Below, piece after piece: positions 37,227 to 48,809 of a DNA stretch of 64,000 nt. The notes beneath the pieces are model-generated. The model was not told the DNA's origin. It worked only from the letters and a program-made list of their open reading frames with translations, and did not search any database. This DNA comes from Aphrophora alni (Eukaryota > Arthropoda > Insecta > Hemiptera > Aphrophoridae): NCBI GenBank assembly GCA_963513935.1, contig OY740772.1, positions 100,521,340 to 100,585,339 of the forward strand. The letters are read 5' to 3'. The position numbers and the translations under genes were made by a program. How positions within the stretch are numbered: position 1 is the first letter of the stretch; every line of letters starts with the position of its first letter.

Positions 37227-37982
37227 TAAAGAAGAGCAACTTGCAGAGAAACATGGATCCTAATTAATTTATTAAATTTATTTATTGTTATTTATTTTTG
37301 TAATTAATGCTCAATTCTGTATTCAGAACAGCATTTATATTTATTTAAAATGTTTAGATTTAAATTAAAACACTTTTGTACTTATGAAAGTATTTATTTT
37401 AAAGTCTCGGTCATCATAGCCTTATAAAACAAGTTTATGGGCGTTATCATGGTACTTACCCAGTCTAATCATACAATGTAATACATGCAGATTATCTTAA
37501 TGTAATGCCGGTTAGTTAGTTTCTTATGTCTTCGTACCCCCTACTTTGTACGATTTTACACGTTTTTGTTCTACATTGAAATTACGGTTGAAATCTACTT
37601 AAATAAGTTATATAATAGTTACAAGACTATGCTTACTATTGATTATTGGAGCTCTTTTCGTTTCTATCCTTTTCAGTTATCCCAAAGTCAACATTTTTCA
37701 AAAATGTTTATTTTATATGTTTACGCCCCTATATCAAAATTAAAATGAAATATACTTTAAGATATTATATATGAGGAGGAAGTACTTTAAAATCAATGGA
37801 ATTTAAATGTGACATGCGAATAAAATTGATGTAGTTTGAAATGCACCACTATATGTTACTAAATCAACATTATTCTGAATCTGTCTGGTAAGTTGCATCA
37901 TTCTTTGTTGACAAGTTCAATTTGTGTAACTTTTTTTTTATGTGCCTGTAAACAAATTTGGTGACTATCCTGACGGCTAATA
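37227..37982. other. Intergenic with DR-A fragment
   Basis: 37400-37445 is a short minus DR-A end (tctcggtcatcatagccttataaa). The following ~110 bp repeat blocks from about 34290. Nothing else recognised. Confidence 0.4.
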
Positions 37983-38380
37983 ATAAAGAACAAAGACGTT
38001 TGAAAGTATGAAGTTGTGTAATTTTTTAGGGAAAACCGCTGACGAAATTGTTTTAATGCGTTAACAAATATTTAAGGAAAAAAATATAAGTAAAACACAA
38101 TTGTACGAATGGTATTCATGTTTCAAATGGAGGTAAAATGTCAGTTGAAAAACAACCAAGAATAAGTGACTTCAAAAAGCTAACATGACAAAAATCATAA
38201 AAACATTTGTCACACAATCTATGAACATAGTCTTCATACTATTAATAAGATTTCTGAAGTGAATGCTTTTGTCTTGGACCTGGAATCTTATCAGAAAATG
38301 AAATACAGTTCCACAAACCTTTTGCCTCATCTGCTCTTGTTTAAATATTAAATTTGTCAATAATTGAAAAAGAAAAAAAA
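37983..38380 (+). pseudogene. Decayed mariner-like transposase fragment
   Basis: Across frames one reads EQRR, then GKTADEIVLM, KNISKTQLYEWY, SVEKQPRISDF and, further on, LLPHLLLF with ICQ spacing. This follows the mariner helix-turn-helix region order (EQR---K---GK-A-E ... S-TQV-EWH ... SVED--R ... FVP-LL). There are many stops and shifts. The fragment is cut at 38158 by the start of inverted arm A, which carries the rest of it. Confidence 0.55.
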
Positions 38381-38993
38381 AAAGTTCAAAACTAACATAG
38401 TTCAAGCGGAACTAACATGAAACCTGTGAAAAACGACGAATTCAAAAACGTGACAATGTCAAAACCATTCACCACAAACTCCTGCCTAAAGGGATAATAT
38501 GATTTGCAATCGTTACAACTCTGTATTAAGTATAGAAAGTTCCAACTTTTTTTGTTTTTATACCATTTAGTTTTCCTCAAGTTATTATTTTTTAAAAAAG
38601 TAATTTTATAAGTTTACTCTCCATTATCATATCTAAAACTGAAATTTGCTTTAATACAATATGGAATAGTGAGAACCCAATACCAACTATAGAAAAATTC
38701 AATGTTTTCGTTTTTACCCCTTTCAGTTTTCCCTAAGTTACATATTTTCAAGAAAAGGTAATTTTAAGTTTCCGCCCCTATATAATAACTAAAATTGTCA
38801 CAACAAGTGGACCGATTATAAACAAATTTGATATATGAGCATTGTTTTTGCAGTATTGTGGGACGCTTTCTTTATTTTTTTAATAACTAAAAAATAAAAA
38901 ATTGCGAATTTATAAAAATCGGCGAGTTATCGGTAAAAAACCATAAAATCTGTTTTATATTTGCTTTTTGTTTAAAGACGAAAACATTACGGT
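38158..38993 (+). repeat. Inverted-duplication arm A
   Basis: Near-identical reverse complement of 40077-40929, with scattered differences, including the length of a T/A homopolymer. It contains the second half of the mariner relic and the end of a DR-A copy ('ttgtttaaagacgaaaacattacggt'). At 38994 it meets gag sequence of the second gypsy element. Confidence 0.9.
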
Positions 38994-39001
38994 CCATATG
39001 C

Positions 39002-39794
39002 TTAATAACATTTTTCCATATGCTGGACACTTGAATTTTGGATGTTGCCTATCACATCTGTAACACTTTTTTCCACTATTAACTTTTGGAGCAGTTGTTC
39101 TTCTTGTTGGTTGTTTTTTCTTGAAAGATGACGATCCTTGAATAGCATGTACATCTTCATTCCTTGAAGCATCTTGATTTATATCCTTTGATTGTAAACT
39201 GGAAATTTCTGCCGCCCTGCAGATGTCAATTGTTTGTTGTAAATTTAAATTTTCTCTAAGTAGTCGTTCTCTTAGGTTTTCATTTTGAATGCCTAATGTA
39301 ATTTGATCTCTAATTAGACTCTCTGATAAGTCGCCAAACTCACATGTTAAACTTTTAGCTTTCAAATCTGTAACAAATTGATCAATGTTTTCATGTTTTA
39401 ATTGTATACGCGTTCGAAATTTAAATCTTTCATATGTTACATTTGTACGTGGAATGAAGTAATCTTCAAACTTTTTTAACAAAATATTAAATTTATTTTT
39501 TTCTTCAGGTTTTAAATTAAATGTGTTAAAAATATCTACACTCTCATCCCCTATTACGTGGAGTAATATAGCACATTTTAGTTTATCTTCTTTTTCTTCT
39601 GCTTGAGTTGCCAACAAATAATTCAAAAATTTTTGTTTCCATTTTTTCCAATTTTCTCCAACATTACCTTGAAGGCTCAATTCCTTTGGTGGTTTTAATA
39701 AAGTACTTTCCATCTTACATGAAAATCCTTTGTCTGAACTTACTTTTTCCTGTGCAGTCTTGTTCTTAGAAAGCACGTTTTCTTCTGACTTCAT
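39002..39794 (-). pseudogene. Gag fragment of gypsy element 2
   Basis: ATG at 39794-39792. About 260 codons of gag, clearly homologous to the gag of element 1 (shared 'TNVTYER', 'TCEFGDL', 'ILLH-IGDE--DIFNTFNL' blocks), ending in a single zinc knuckle (CYRCDRQHPKFKC). The element breaks just after it: about 20 nt of filler and then arm A follow, so the last 18 codons of the frame are not gag. The octamer CCATATGC occurs on both sides of the break (38994-39001 and 39016-39023). Confidence 0.85.
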
Positions 39795-39900
39795 AAATGT
39801 ATCACACTATTTTACATTATTGTTAAGTAAATCTTTCACTTCTACTGTTTTTTTTTTATTATATAAAAAAAAACATTTTAATTAATTTACTCTATAAAAT

Positions 39901-39918
39901 CACTTTTTGACTGCGCCA
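39901..39918 (-). other. Primer binding site of gypsy element 2
   Basis: Minus strand TGGCGCAGTCAAAAAGTG directly follows the LTR. TGGCGCAGTC complements the 3' end of a serine tRNA (…GACTGCGCCA), the primer used by the 17.6/297 group as I recall it. Confidence 0.6.
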
Positions 39919-40071
39919 TGTTATAAGTTAGGTTAGGAAATGACTACATCATTTGTGTGTCTAATATCAACTGTTTTATTATCTGCAGTCTTACATCTTA
40001 CAGTCCCTAACTTGTTGGACTTTACATTTAGTTATCTTATCTAGATAACTATGTACACATCTATTACTACA
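39919..40071 (-). repeat. 5' LTR of gypsy element 2
   Basis: 153 bp, TG...CA (on the minus strand TGTAGTAATAG ... CTTATAACA), flanked by ATTGT (40072-40076). By eye identical to the LTRs at 42592-42744 and 46078-46230. Confidence 0.92.
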
Positions 40072-40076
40072 ATTGT

Positions 40077-40929
40077 GACCGTAATGTTTTCGTCTTTAAA
40101 CAAAAAGCAAATATAAAACAGATTTTATGGTTTTTTACCGATAACTCGCCGATTTTTATAAATTCGCAATTTTTTATTTTTGAGTTATTAAAAAAATTAA
40201 GAAAGCGTCCCACAATACTGCAAAAACAATGCTCATATATCAAATTTGTTTATAATCGGTCCACTTGTTGTGACAATTTTAGTTATTATATAGGGGCGGA
40301 AACTTAAAATTACCTTTTCTTGAAAATATGTAACTTAGGGAAAACTGAAAGGGGTAAAAACGAAAACATTGAATTTTTCTATAGTTGGTATTGGGTTCTC
40401 ACTATTCCATATTGTATTAAAGCAAATTTCAGTTTTAGATATGATAATGGAGAGTAAACTTATAAAATTACTTTTTTAAAAAATAATAACTTGTGGAAAA
40501 CTAAATGGTATAAAAACAAAAAAAGTTGGAACTTTCTATACTTATTACAGAGTTGTAACGATTGCAAATCATATTATCCCTTTAGGCAGGAGTTTGTGGT
40601 GAATGGTTTTGACATTGTCACGTTTTTGAATTCGTCGTTTTTCACAGGTTTCATGTTAGTTCCGCTTGAACTATGTTAGTTTTGAACTTGTTTTTTTTTT
40701 TTTTTTTTTTTTTTCTTTTTCTTTTAATTAGTGACAAATATTTAAACAAGAGCAGATGAGGCAAAAGGTTTGTGGAACTGTATTTCATTTTCTGATAAGA
40801 TTCCAGGTCCAAGACAAAAGCATTCACTTCAGAAATCTTATTAATAGTATGAAGACTATCTTCATAGATTGTGTGACAAATGTTTTTATAATTTTTGTCA
40901 TGTTAGCTTTTTGAAGTCACTTATTCTTG
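40077..40929 (-). repeat. Inverted-duplication arm A'
   Basis: Reverse complement of arm A. It joins arm B' at 40929/40930 ('cacttattctt' | 'gtgaacacatg'). Confidence 0.9.
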
Positions 40930-42591
40930 TGAACACATGACTCAGACCGTGTTTTAGATAAATTGGTCAAAAACAAGAACTTTTTACTCTTGTCAGTTTT
41001 GTGAAAAAATTAAACGTATATTCCCTACATATAATCGTTTGAGTTAAATTAAAATATAAGAGTTTATTTACTTTATAGTTTTTAAAAAAACTATTTTAAA
41101 GAAAATAACCTTCAAAACTGACCAAAACTTTAAGGGTGAAAATGAACGTGAAAGATTTTGTAAAGGTACAATTGAAGAATTAATTAAAATTTGTCTACTG
41201 TTGTTAACAAAGTGGCATTTTGTTCATTTAAATTAGTTGGCAAAACAGCTGATTTCTCAACAGTTTAACTTTGCCCACTACTTTGCACACTATTTTGCTC
41301 ACTCCGAATGGCAACCTAACAAAACGAAATTTAGGTTAAGTTTATTTTAATTGATTTATAATATACAGGAAATGTCCCGTATGTAGGTTAGATTAATTCT
41401 TACATGTAAAATAACATAAATAAACAACAAAACAACGTTTTAAAGTTGAAAAAGGAAGTAATTATTCTTGAAGATGATTGACAGTGTATGTACACGGAGA
41501 GTATTTTTTCGTTTGCCGAGTTTTGAAGTTGGCAATCCCGTTTCCTCAACAATACACCTAAGTTATTTGTAATATTCATAAATAACCACAGTTTTGACGT
41601 GAGGTTGAACACTACTGTATTAAATTAATGTTTTATTAAATTGTGTTACTGCTGAAGTATGTTTTTTATTTGTCACAAAATAACAACTGTAGACAAAGTA
41701 TAATGTGCAATTCGTGAGCAAAGTGTCTTTTTTAAACTCGAAAAAAAACGCACTCGACAAGCCTCGTGCGTCAACATTTTTCTCTCGTTTAAAAAAGTGC
41801 CACTTTGCTCACTAGTTGCACAAATAACTATTGCATGTCTGTGTTTCTAATTTGTACAAGGGATAAGAATTTTTTTATCAAAAAATGGAGTTTTAAATTA
41901 TGCTTCAAGTATTTCAACTCGGAATTTATTATGTATTATGATTTTAAATCTTCATAGGAAGCACGTTTCTTAAAATCGCTCAATAATATCTATAATTACA
42001 GCTAATTGTTTAAAATAGGCAAGTGTAACAGTCGAGGTTGTGTAGAAACTAAAAATATCAGTTCTGTATAGTTAATCAAAAATAAAATATTCCTATATTT
42101 AAATAGCGTCTAAACTTGTTTTCCTTCTGTCATAAAATCACCCTCAGCGTAAATAGAATAAGATTAAAATCAAGCTTTCAATGCCAACTATAAGAGTTTA
42201 TTTGTGTTTTTTTTTTGCTCATTACTGCTGAACCGTAATATATTTTTATTTGTGACTTTGCTCTCACGGATTTGGATCATTAATCTTCTTATTTCACTAA
42301 AACATGAACAAAATGTGTTGGGTATTTCTTGATGAGCTTACATGACACATGATAACATCACCATGAACCTCACAAGATCACCGGAAGTAAGTTCAGGTTT
42401 GCCAATCCCAAGGGACACTAGATGTATTAGACCTGTTTTCATGTAGTATTTTGTTAGATCCCTTTCTTTCATCATTCCTATCAGATATTTCTTAACGAAC
42501 TCTTGTTATTTTCCAACGCTGACGCTGTTAGAGTGTTCAACGGCTAGGTGTCTTTATTTTATGCTCTTTTCTTTTTTCCTAAGGTGATTGT

Positions 42592-42744
42592 TGTTATAAG
42601 TTAGGTTAGGAAATGACTACATCATTTGTGTGTCTAATATCAACTGTTTTATTATCTGCAGTCTTACATCTTACAGTCCCTAACTTGTTGGACTTTACAT
42701 TTAGTTATCTTATCTAGATAACTATGTACACATCTATTACTACA
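42592..42744 (-). repeat. LTR of gypsy element 2 in arm B'
   Basis: 153-bp LTR in minus orientation with ATTGT target duplication at 42587-42591. The polypurine tract complement 'ccccccatttcaaca' follows. Confidence 0.92.
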
Positions 42745-42931
42745 CCCCCCATTTCAACATATTTAAAGAACATAAAACTCTCTTAATATATACATATAAA
42801 CAATAACATTGACAAAATAATTTTTCCTTCTATAAACAAAATTAACAATATTGTTTTACTATTCTTCCATAAAGAATTACAGACTAATTTAAACAATAAC
42901 AATAACAAAGTTTTTTCTTTTGTAATCAAAA

Positions 42932-43281
42932 TTAATATTGAAGCCTATCTGGCTGTTTTACTATTCTTCCATATCTGGTAGTCAATTCTTTACTACCTTC
43001 TGTTTGATTAGGATCACAATCTTTATTTGGAATAACTGTTTCCTGTAATTTATTTGTTTCATCAAAATATGGATTGTTACAAAACATTTTAGAATTATCT
43101 TTGATTAAATCTTTTCTATTTCTTTCAATTTTTCTACCATTTGGTAAACTTATGATATATGACCTAGGTTTGTGACCTGCTTTGTAAACAACGGCTGGGA
43201 TCCATTCCTTATTTATTTTTACCCTAACTTTGTCATTATCATGGAATGGGTGTAGCAACTTTGAATTTTTATCAAAATAAA
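42932..43281 (-). pseudogene. Inverted copy of the integrase C-terminus (element 2)
   Basis: Minus strand codes the last ~108 codons (HPFHDNDKVRVKINKEW ... RYGRIVKQ, stop at 42932). Sequence equals 45538-45890 in reverse. It stops abruptly at 43281, where plus-strand pol begins. Confidence 0.85.
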
Positions 43282-45402
43282 ATTAAAAAACCATTAATTA
43301 TACCTCTTAAAAAAGAATTAGAAAGGTTAGAAATCTTAAATATAATTGAAAAGGTTAGCGAACCGACCGATTGGGTCAATTCAATGGTGATAGTCAGGAA
43401 ACCTTCAGGACAACTTAGAATATGTTTAGATCCTAAAGATTTAAATTTTGCAATCAAACGTGAGCATTTTCAACTTCCTACATTGGAAGAGATCACAAAC
43501 AAATTATGTAATTCAAAAATTTTTAGTACATTGGATGCACAAAGTGGTTTTTGGCAAATTGCTCTTAATGAAGAAAGTTCAAAATTATGTACTTTCAATA
43601 CCCCTTTTGGTAGATATAAATTTTTAAGGCTACCATTTGGAATAAAGTCTGCTCCTGAGGTTTTCCACAGAACCATACGTCAACTTTTTGAAAACATAGA
43701 AGGTGTTGATACCTTTATAGACGATATTTTAATTTGGGGTTCAACTCAAAAAGAACATGATTTAAGATTAAGAGAAGTACTAAATAGAGCTAGGGAAGTT
43801 AATCTTAAGTTCAATAAAGAAAAATGTAAATTTAATAAACAAGAATTAATTTATATGGGACATAAATTAACTAGTAAAGGTATTAAACCCGATGAAAACA
43901 AAGTCCGTACAATAGAAAATATGCAAGTACCTAAGAATAAAAAAGATGTACAAAGACTGTTAGGTATGGTTACTTACTTGAGTAAATTTATACCAAATAT
44001 GTCTAGTGTCACCTCACCATTGAGGGAACTTATAAAAAATAATAGGGAATGGCAATGGCAATGGGAACAAGAAAAATCTTTCAAAGAGATAAAGAAGCTT
44101 ATAAGTTCTCAACCACTATTGTATTATTATGATGTTGATAAACCTGTTACAATGTCTGTAGATGCTAGCAAAGATGGTGTAGCAGCAGTTTTATTACAAA
44201 ATAATGTTCCTGTTGCTTATGCCTCAAGGGCATTAACAGATTGTCAGAAAGGTTATGCAACCATTGAAAAAGAAATGGCTGCTATTGTCTTTGGTTGTAA
44301 TAGATTTTATCAATATATTTATGGTAAACATGTAGTTATAGAAACTGACCATAAACCATTAATTTCTATATATAAGAAACCTCTTGTATTATGTCCACCA
44401 AGATTACAAAGAATGTTAATTAATATACAAAAATATGATTATAGTTTAGTATACAAGCCAGGTAAAGAAATGTACCTTGCAGATACATTGTTTAGGGCAT
44501 ATCAAAACATTGATAAAGACAAATTAAATTCTATTGACACTTTTTTAGACAATGAAATAGAAGCACAAGTTTGTACACTTACATTAAATCTTCCCATAAC
44601 GTCAGAAAAAATAAAAATATTTCAGGATGAAATTAAAAAAGATAATGAGGTGCAACAACTATATAATTGTATAAAAGGAGGATGGCCTAAACATAAGATA
44701 TTGTTACCAAATATTATTAAACCATATTGGAATGTAAGGGGTGAATTGAGTGAAACATCAGGCTTAATATTTAAAAATCAACAATTGGTCGTACCTGAAA
44801 AACTCAGACGAGATATGCTTAATAGAATTCATTTAAATCATTCAGGTATTGAAGTTAGTAAGTCTAAAGCTCGAGAATTATTATATTGGCCAGGTATGTC
44901 AAAAAATATTGAAGACCTAGTAAGTAGCTGTAATATTTGTTTGCGTTATCAAAAATCAAATACAAAAGAAAGCCTTATGCCTCACTCGGTTCCAGATAGG
45001 CCATGGTCCAAAGTTGGTATTGATTTGTTTTATTTAGATGATAAGGATTATGTACTTGTAGTTGATTATTATTCTAAATATATTGAAATAATGATGTTAA
45101 GTAATACTACTAGCCCTGTAGTGGTTACATGTATCAAATCTATTTTTGCCAGACATGGCATTCCTGATATTGTACAATCTGATAATGGACCTCAGTTTAG
45201 TTCACAAATATTTAAAGATTTTGCTAAAGAATGGGATTTTCAACACATTACAAGTAGTGCTAGATTTCCACAATCTAATGTTATGGTAGAAAGAGCCATA
45301 CAAACAACCATAATCATGATTAAAAAGGCAAAAGCTACTAACAAAGATATTTATTTGTGTCTATTAGAACAAAGAAATACTAGTACTGTATCAGTAAAGT
45401 AA
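43282..45402 (+). pseudogene. RT-RNase H-integrase of gypsy element 2
   Basis: The frame is open from the left junction to a TAA at 45400-45402. It starts just N-terminal of RT; the zinc-knuckle end of gag and the protease are missing. RT carries 'LDAQSGFW', 'LPFG' and the catalytic FIDD; RNase H 'SVDAS', 'EKE', 'TDHKPL'; integrase the zinc finger ('HLNHSG' ... 'CNICLRY') and D, D, E in 'GIDLF', 'QSDNGPQF' and 'MVERA'. The in-frame stop comes before the C-terminal domain; the rest lies in another frame from about 45404. Homologous to element 1 but clearly another family member. Lacking its 5' part, it cannot function alone. Confidence 0.9.
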
Positions 45403-45403
45403 A

Positions 45404-45890
45404 TTACTCTCCTGCTCAATTATTAATGGGTCGGAGGTTAAAAGGAGTCATTCCTATTATAAATAGTCGATTGAAACCCAGCAAAGTAAATGAATATAAA
45501 GTTAAACAAACATTACAGGCAAAACAAAAAATTCAAAAATTTTATTTTGATAAAAATTCAAAGTTGCTACACCCATTCCATGATAATGACAAAGTTAGGG
45601 TAAAAATAAATAAGGAATGGATCCCAGCCGTTGTTTACAAAGCAGGTCACAAACCTAGGTCATATATCATAAGTTTACCAAATGGTAGAAAAATTGAAAG
45701 AAATAGAAAAGATTTAATCAAAGATAATTCTAAAATGTTTTGTAACAATCCATATTTTGATGAAACAAATAAATTACAGGAAACAGTTATTCCAAATAAA
45801 GATTGTGATCCTAATCAAACAGAAGGTAGTAAAGAATTGACTACCAGATATGGAAGAATAGTAAAACAGCCAGATAGGCTTCAATATTAA
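45404..45890 (+). pseudogene. Integrase C-terminal part of element 2, second frame
   Basis: Continues the integrase after the frame break with 'YSPAQLLMGRRLKG' and a basic C-terminal domain ending in 'RIVKQPDRLQY' and TAA. From 45538 onward it is also present inverted in arm B'. Confidence 0.85.
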
Positions 45891-47899
45891 TTTTGATTAC
45901 AAAAGAAAAAACTTTGTTATTGTTATTGTTTAAATTAGTCTGTAATTCTTTATGGAAGAATAGTAAAACAATATTGTTAATTTTGTTTATAGAAGGAAAA
46001 ATTATTTTGTCAATGTTATTGTTTATATGTATATATTAAGAGAGTTTTATGTTCTTTAAATATGTTGAAATGGGGGGTGTAGTAATAGATGTGTACATAG
46101 TTATCTAGATAAGATAACTAAATGTAAAGTCCAACAAGTTAGGGACTGTAAGATGTAAGACTGCAGATAATAAAACAGTTGATATTAGACACACAAATGA
46201 TGTAGTCATTTCCTAACCTAACTTATAACAACAATCACCTTAGGAAAAAAGAAAAGAGCATAAAATAAAGACACCTAGCCGTTGAACACTCTAACAGCGT
46301 CAGCGTTGGAAAATAACAAGAGTTCGTTAAGAAATATCTGATAGGAATGATGAAAGAAAGGGATCTAACAAAATACTACATGAAAACAGGTCTAATACAT
46401 CTAGTGTCCCTTGGGATTGGCAAACCTGAACTTACTTCCGGTGATCTTGTGAGGTTCATGGTGATGTTATCATGTGTCATGTAAGCTCATCAAGAAATAC
46501 CCAACACATTTTGTTCATGTTTTAGTGAAATAAGAAGATTAATGATCCAAATCCGTGAGAGCAAAGTCACAAATAAAAATATATTACGGTTCAGCAGTAA
46601 TGAGCAAAAAAAAAACACAAATAAACTCTTATAGTTGGCATTGAAAGCTTGATTTTAATCTTATACTATTTACGCTGAGGGTGATTTTATGACAGAAGGA
46701 AAAAAAGTTTAGACGCTATTTAGATATAAGAATATTTTATTTTTGATTAACAATACCGAACTGATATTTTTTAGTTGCTACACAACCTCGACTGTTACAC
46801 TTGCCTATTTTAAACAATTAGCTGTAATTGCAGATATTATTGACCGATTTTAAGAAACATGCTTCCTATGAAGATTTAAAATCATAATAAATTTCGAGTT
46901 GAAATACTTGAAGCATAATTTAAAACCCCATTTTTTAATAAAAAAATTCTGATCCCTTGTAAAAATTAGAAACACAGACATACAATAATTTGTGCAACTA
47001 GTGAGCAAAGGTGGCACTTTTTTAAACGAGAGAAAAATGTTGACGCACGAGGCTTGCCGAGTGCGTCAATTTTATCGAGTTTAAAAAAGTCACTTTGCTC
47101 ACGAATTGCACATTATACTTTGTCTACAGTTGTTATTTTGTGACAAATAAAAAACATACTTCAGCAGTAACACAATTTAATAAAACATTAATTTAATACA
47201 GTAGTGTTCAACCTCACGTCAAAACTGAGGTTATTTATGAATATTACAAATAACTTAGGTGTATTGTTGAGGAAACGGGATTGCCAACTTCAAAACTCGG
47301 CAAACGAAAAAATACTCTCCGTGTACATACACTGTCAATCATCTTCATGAATAATTACTTCCTTTTTCAACTTTAAAGCGTTGTTTTGTTGTTTATTTAT
47401 GTTATTTTATATGTAAGAATTAATCTAACCTACATACGGGACATTTCCTGTATATTATAAATCAATTAAAATAAACTTAACCTAAATTTCGTTTTGTTCG
47501 GTTGCCATTCGGAGTGAGCAAAATAGTGTGCAAAGTAGTGGGCAAAGTTAAACTGTTGAGAAATCAGCTGTTTTGCCAACTAATTTAAATTAACAAAATG
47601 TCACTTTGTTAACAACTGTAGACAAATTTTAATTAACTCTTCAATTGTACCTTTACAAAATCTTTCACGTTCATTTTCACCCTTAAAGTTTTGGTCAGTT
47701 TTGAAGGTTATTTTCTTTAAAATAGTTTTTTAAAAAACTATAAAGTAAATAAACTCTTTTATTTTTTTTTCGAACTTTTGGACTTTTTAAACGATTATAT
47801 GTAGGGAATATACGTTTAATTTTTTCACAAAACTGACAAGAGTAAAAAGTTCTTGTTTTTGACCAATTTATCTAAAACACGGTCTGAGTCATGTGTTCA
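45538..47899 (+). repeat. Inverted-duplication arm B
   Basis: Plus-oriented partner of arm B'. It contains the integrase end, polypurine tract, 3' LTR, a minus-oriented DR-A copy (46231-46460) and a palindromic repeat at about 46990-47108. It differs from B' by scattered substitutions and small indels. Confidence 0.9.
46067..46230 (+). repeat. Polypurine tract and 3' LTR of element 2
   Basis: GAAATGGGGGG (46067-46077) precedes the 153-bp LTR 46078-46230. ACAAT target duplication follows at 46231-46235. The same 5-mer sits beside the 5' LTR, so one insertion gave both ends. Confidence 0.92.
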
Positions 47900-48460
47900 C
47901 TTTTTAGTAGGTAACCCTCAGGTGCTCACGTTTAGCAATCCCGAAGCAACCTAGCTGGATTTACAGCTCCTTCATCTAATCTTGGGATAGATCACAAGCT
48001 GGATCGACAAATTTTGTCTGTAGTCGGATTAGATCCCTCTCTTTAACCTTTCTTATAAGTTCTCCTGACCAACTATTATATTCTTCTGTCCCTAATGCTA
48101 TTAAAGTATTCGACCACTTAGGGACTCACTTATTTCATAGCATTCCCGAGGTATATATAGCTGGATCTGCACAATCTCTTGGGCCTTTTCTTTCATCTCC
48201 TGTCGAGTAATTCCTGATCAACTTCTGTGCTTTCAACCTTGAAACTATTTGACTGTTCAAGGGCAAGGGTTTTTTTGTGTGCTCATTTCTTCTTTTGTTT
48301 TAAAGTTATAATGACAGAGAGGTTTTTCGGCTTTAAATGACAAGAGAAAATAGAATATTCCAGAGTTTGAGGACTTTATTGTATGTTCTTTTCTTCCTTT
48401 TTTATGACACGATGACAGAGAGGTTTTTCACCTTTATGAAGTCCTGAAGAATACGGAAGT
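47900..48460 (+). repeat. Dispersed repeat DR-A, clustered copies
   Basis: Two to three partial copies in a row: 'gcaatcccgaagcaacctagctggatt', 'tagtcggattagatccctctctttaacc', again 'agctggatctgcacaatctctt', and the end block 'gacagagaggtttttc' twice (about 48317 and 48414). Confidence 0.65.
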
Positions 48461-48540
48461 TTAATCATAAAAATATTAAATTTGATTGTACCATTACAGA
48501 AATACGCCTTTAAAACATATTAAGAAACACAATTCACTAT

Positions 48541-48558
48541 ACACACACACACACACAC
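48541..48558. repeat. (AC)9 microsatellite
   Basis: Nine AC units upstream of the Gly-rich gene promoter. Confidence 0.9.
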
Positions 48559-48741
48559 CTATATTTAAATATTTCCTATAAACGTTCATGAAATAATATG
48601 CAAAATTTGAAAAAGTTTTTCGTATCAAATTGTTACATGTTTCCAAATATGTACATAGATTATAATTAACTAAAGTGCCATTGGTAATTCCTTAATTAGT
48701 GGATATATTTTTCGGGGTTTTCCTTTAAGAAGAGAGTGGAC

Positions 48742-48780
48742 TATATAATGTAGGTCATAATAACTCATCTGACATTCAGT
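48742..48780 (+). promoter_or_regulatory. TATA box and initiator of Gly-rich gene 1
   Basis: TATATAA at 48742-48748, with an arthropod-type initiator TCAGT at 48776-48780, about 30 nt before the ATG. Confidence 0.7.
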
Positions 48781-48809
48781 AACAAGCTTTCTCCTACAAG
48801 TCCACCATC

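Larger units (their letters stand above)
40930..43281 (-). repeat. Inverted-duplication arm B'
   Basis: Reverse complement of arm B (45538-47899), including a DR-A copy (42375-42591), an LTR and the integrase C-terminus of gypsy element 2. A palindromic repeat of about 115 bp ('gtgcaa-tcgtgagcaaagtg' and inverse) lies at 41707-41822. Confidence 0.9.

Noticed and set aside
38158..40929. Arms A/A' as terminal inverted repeats of a large DNA transposon
   Set aside because: The left arm begins inside a mariner relic and the arms meet retrotransposon sequence at a scarred junction, with no target duplication at the outer ends.
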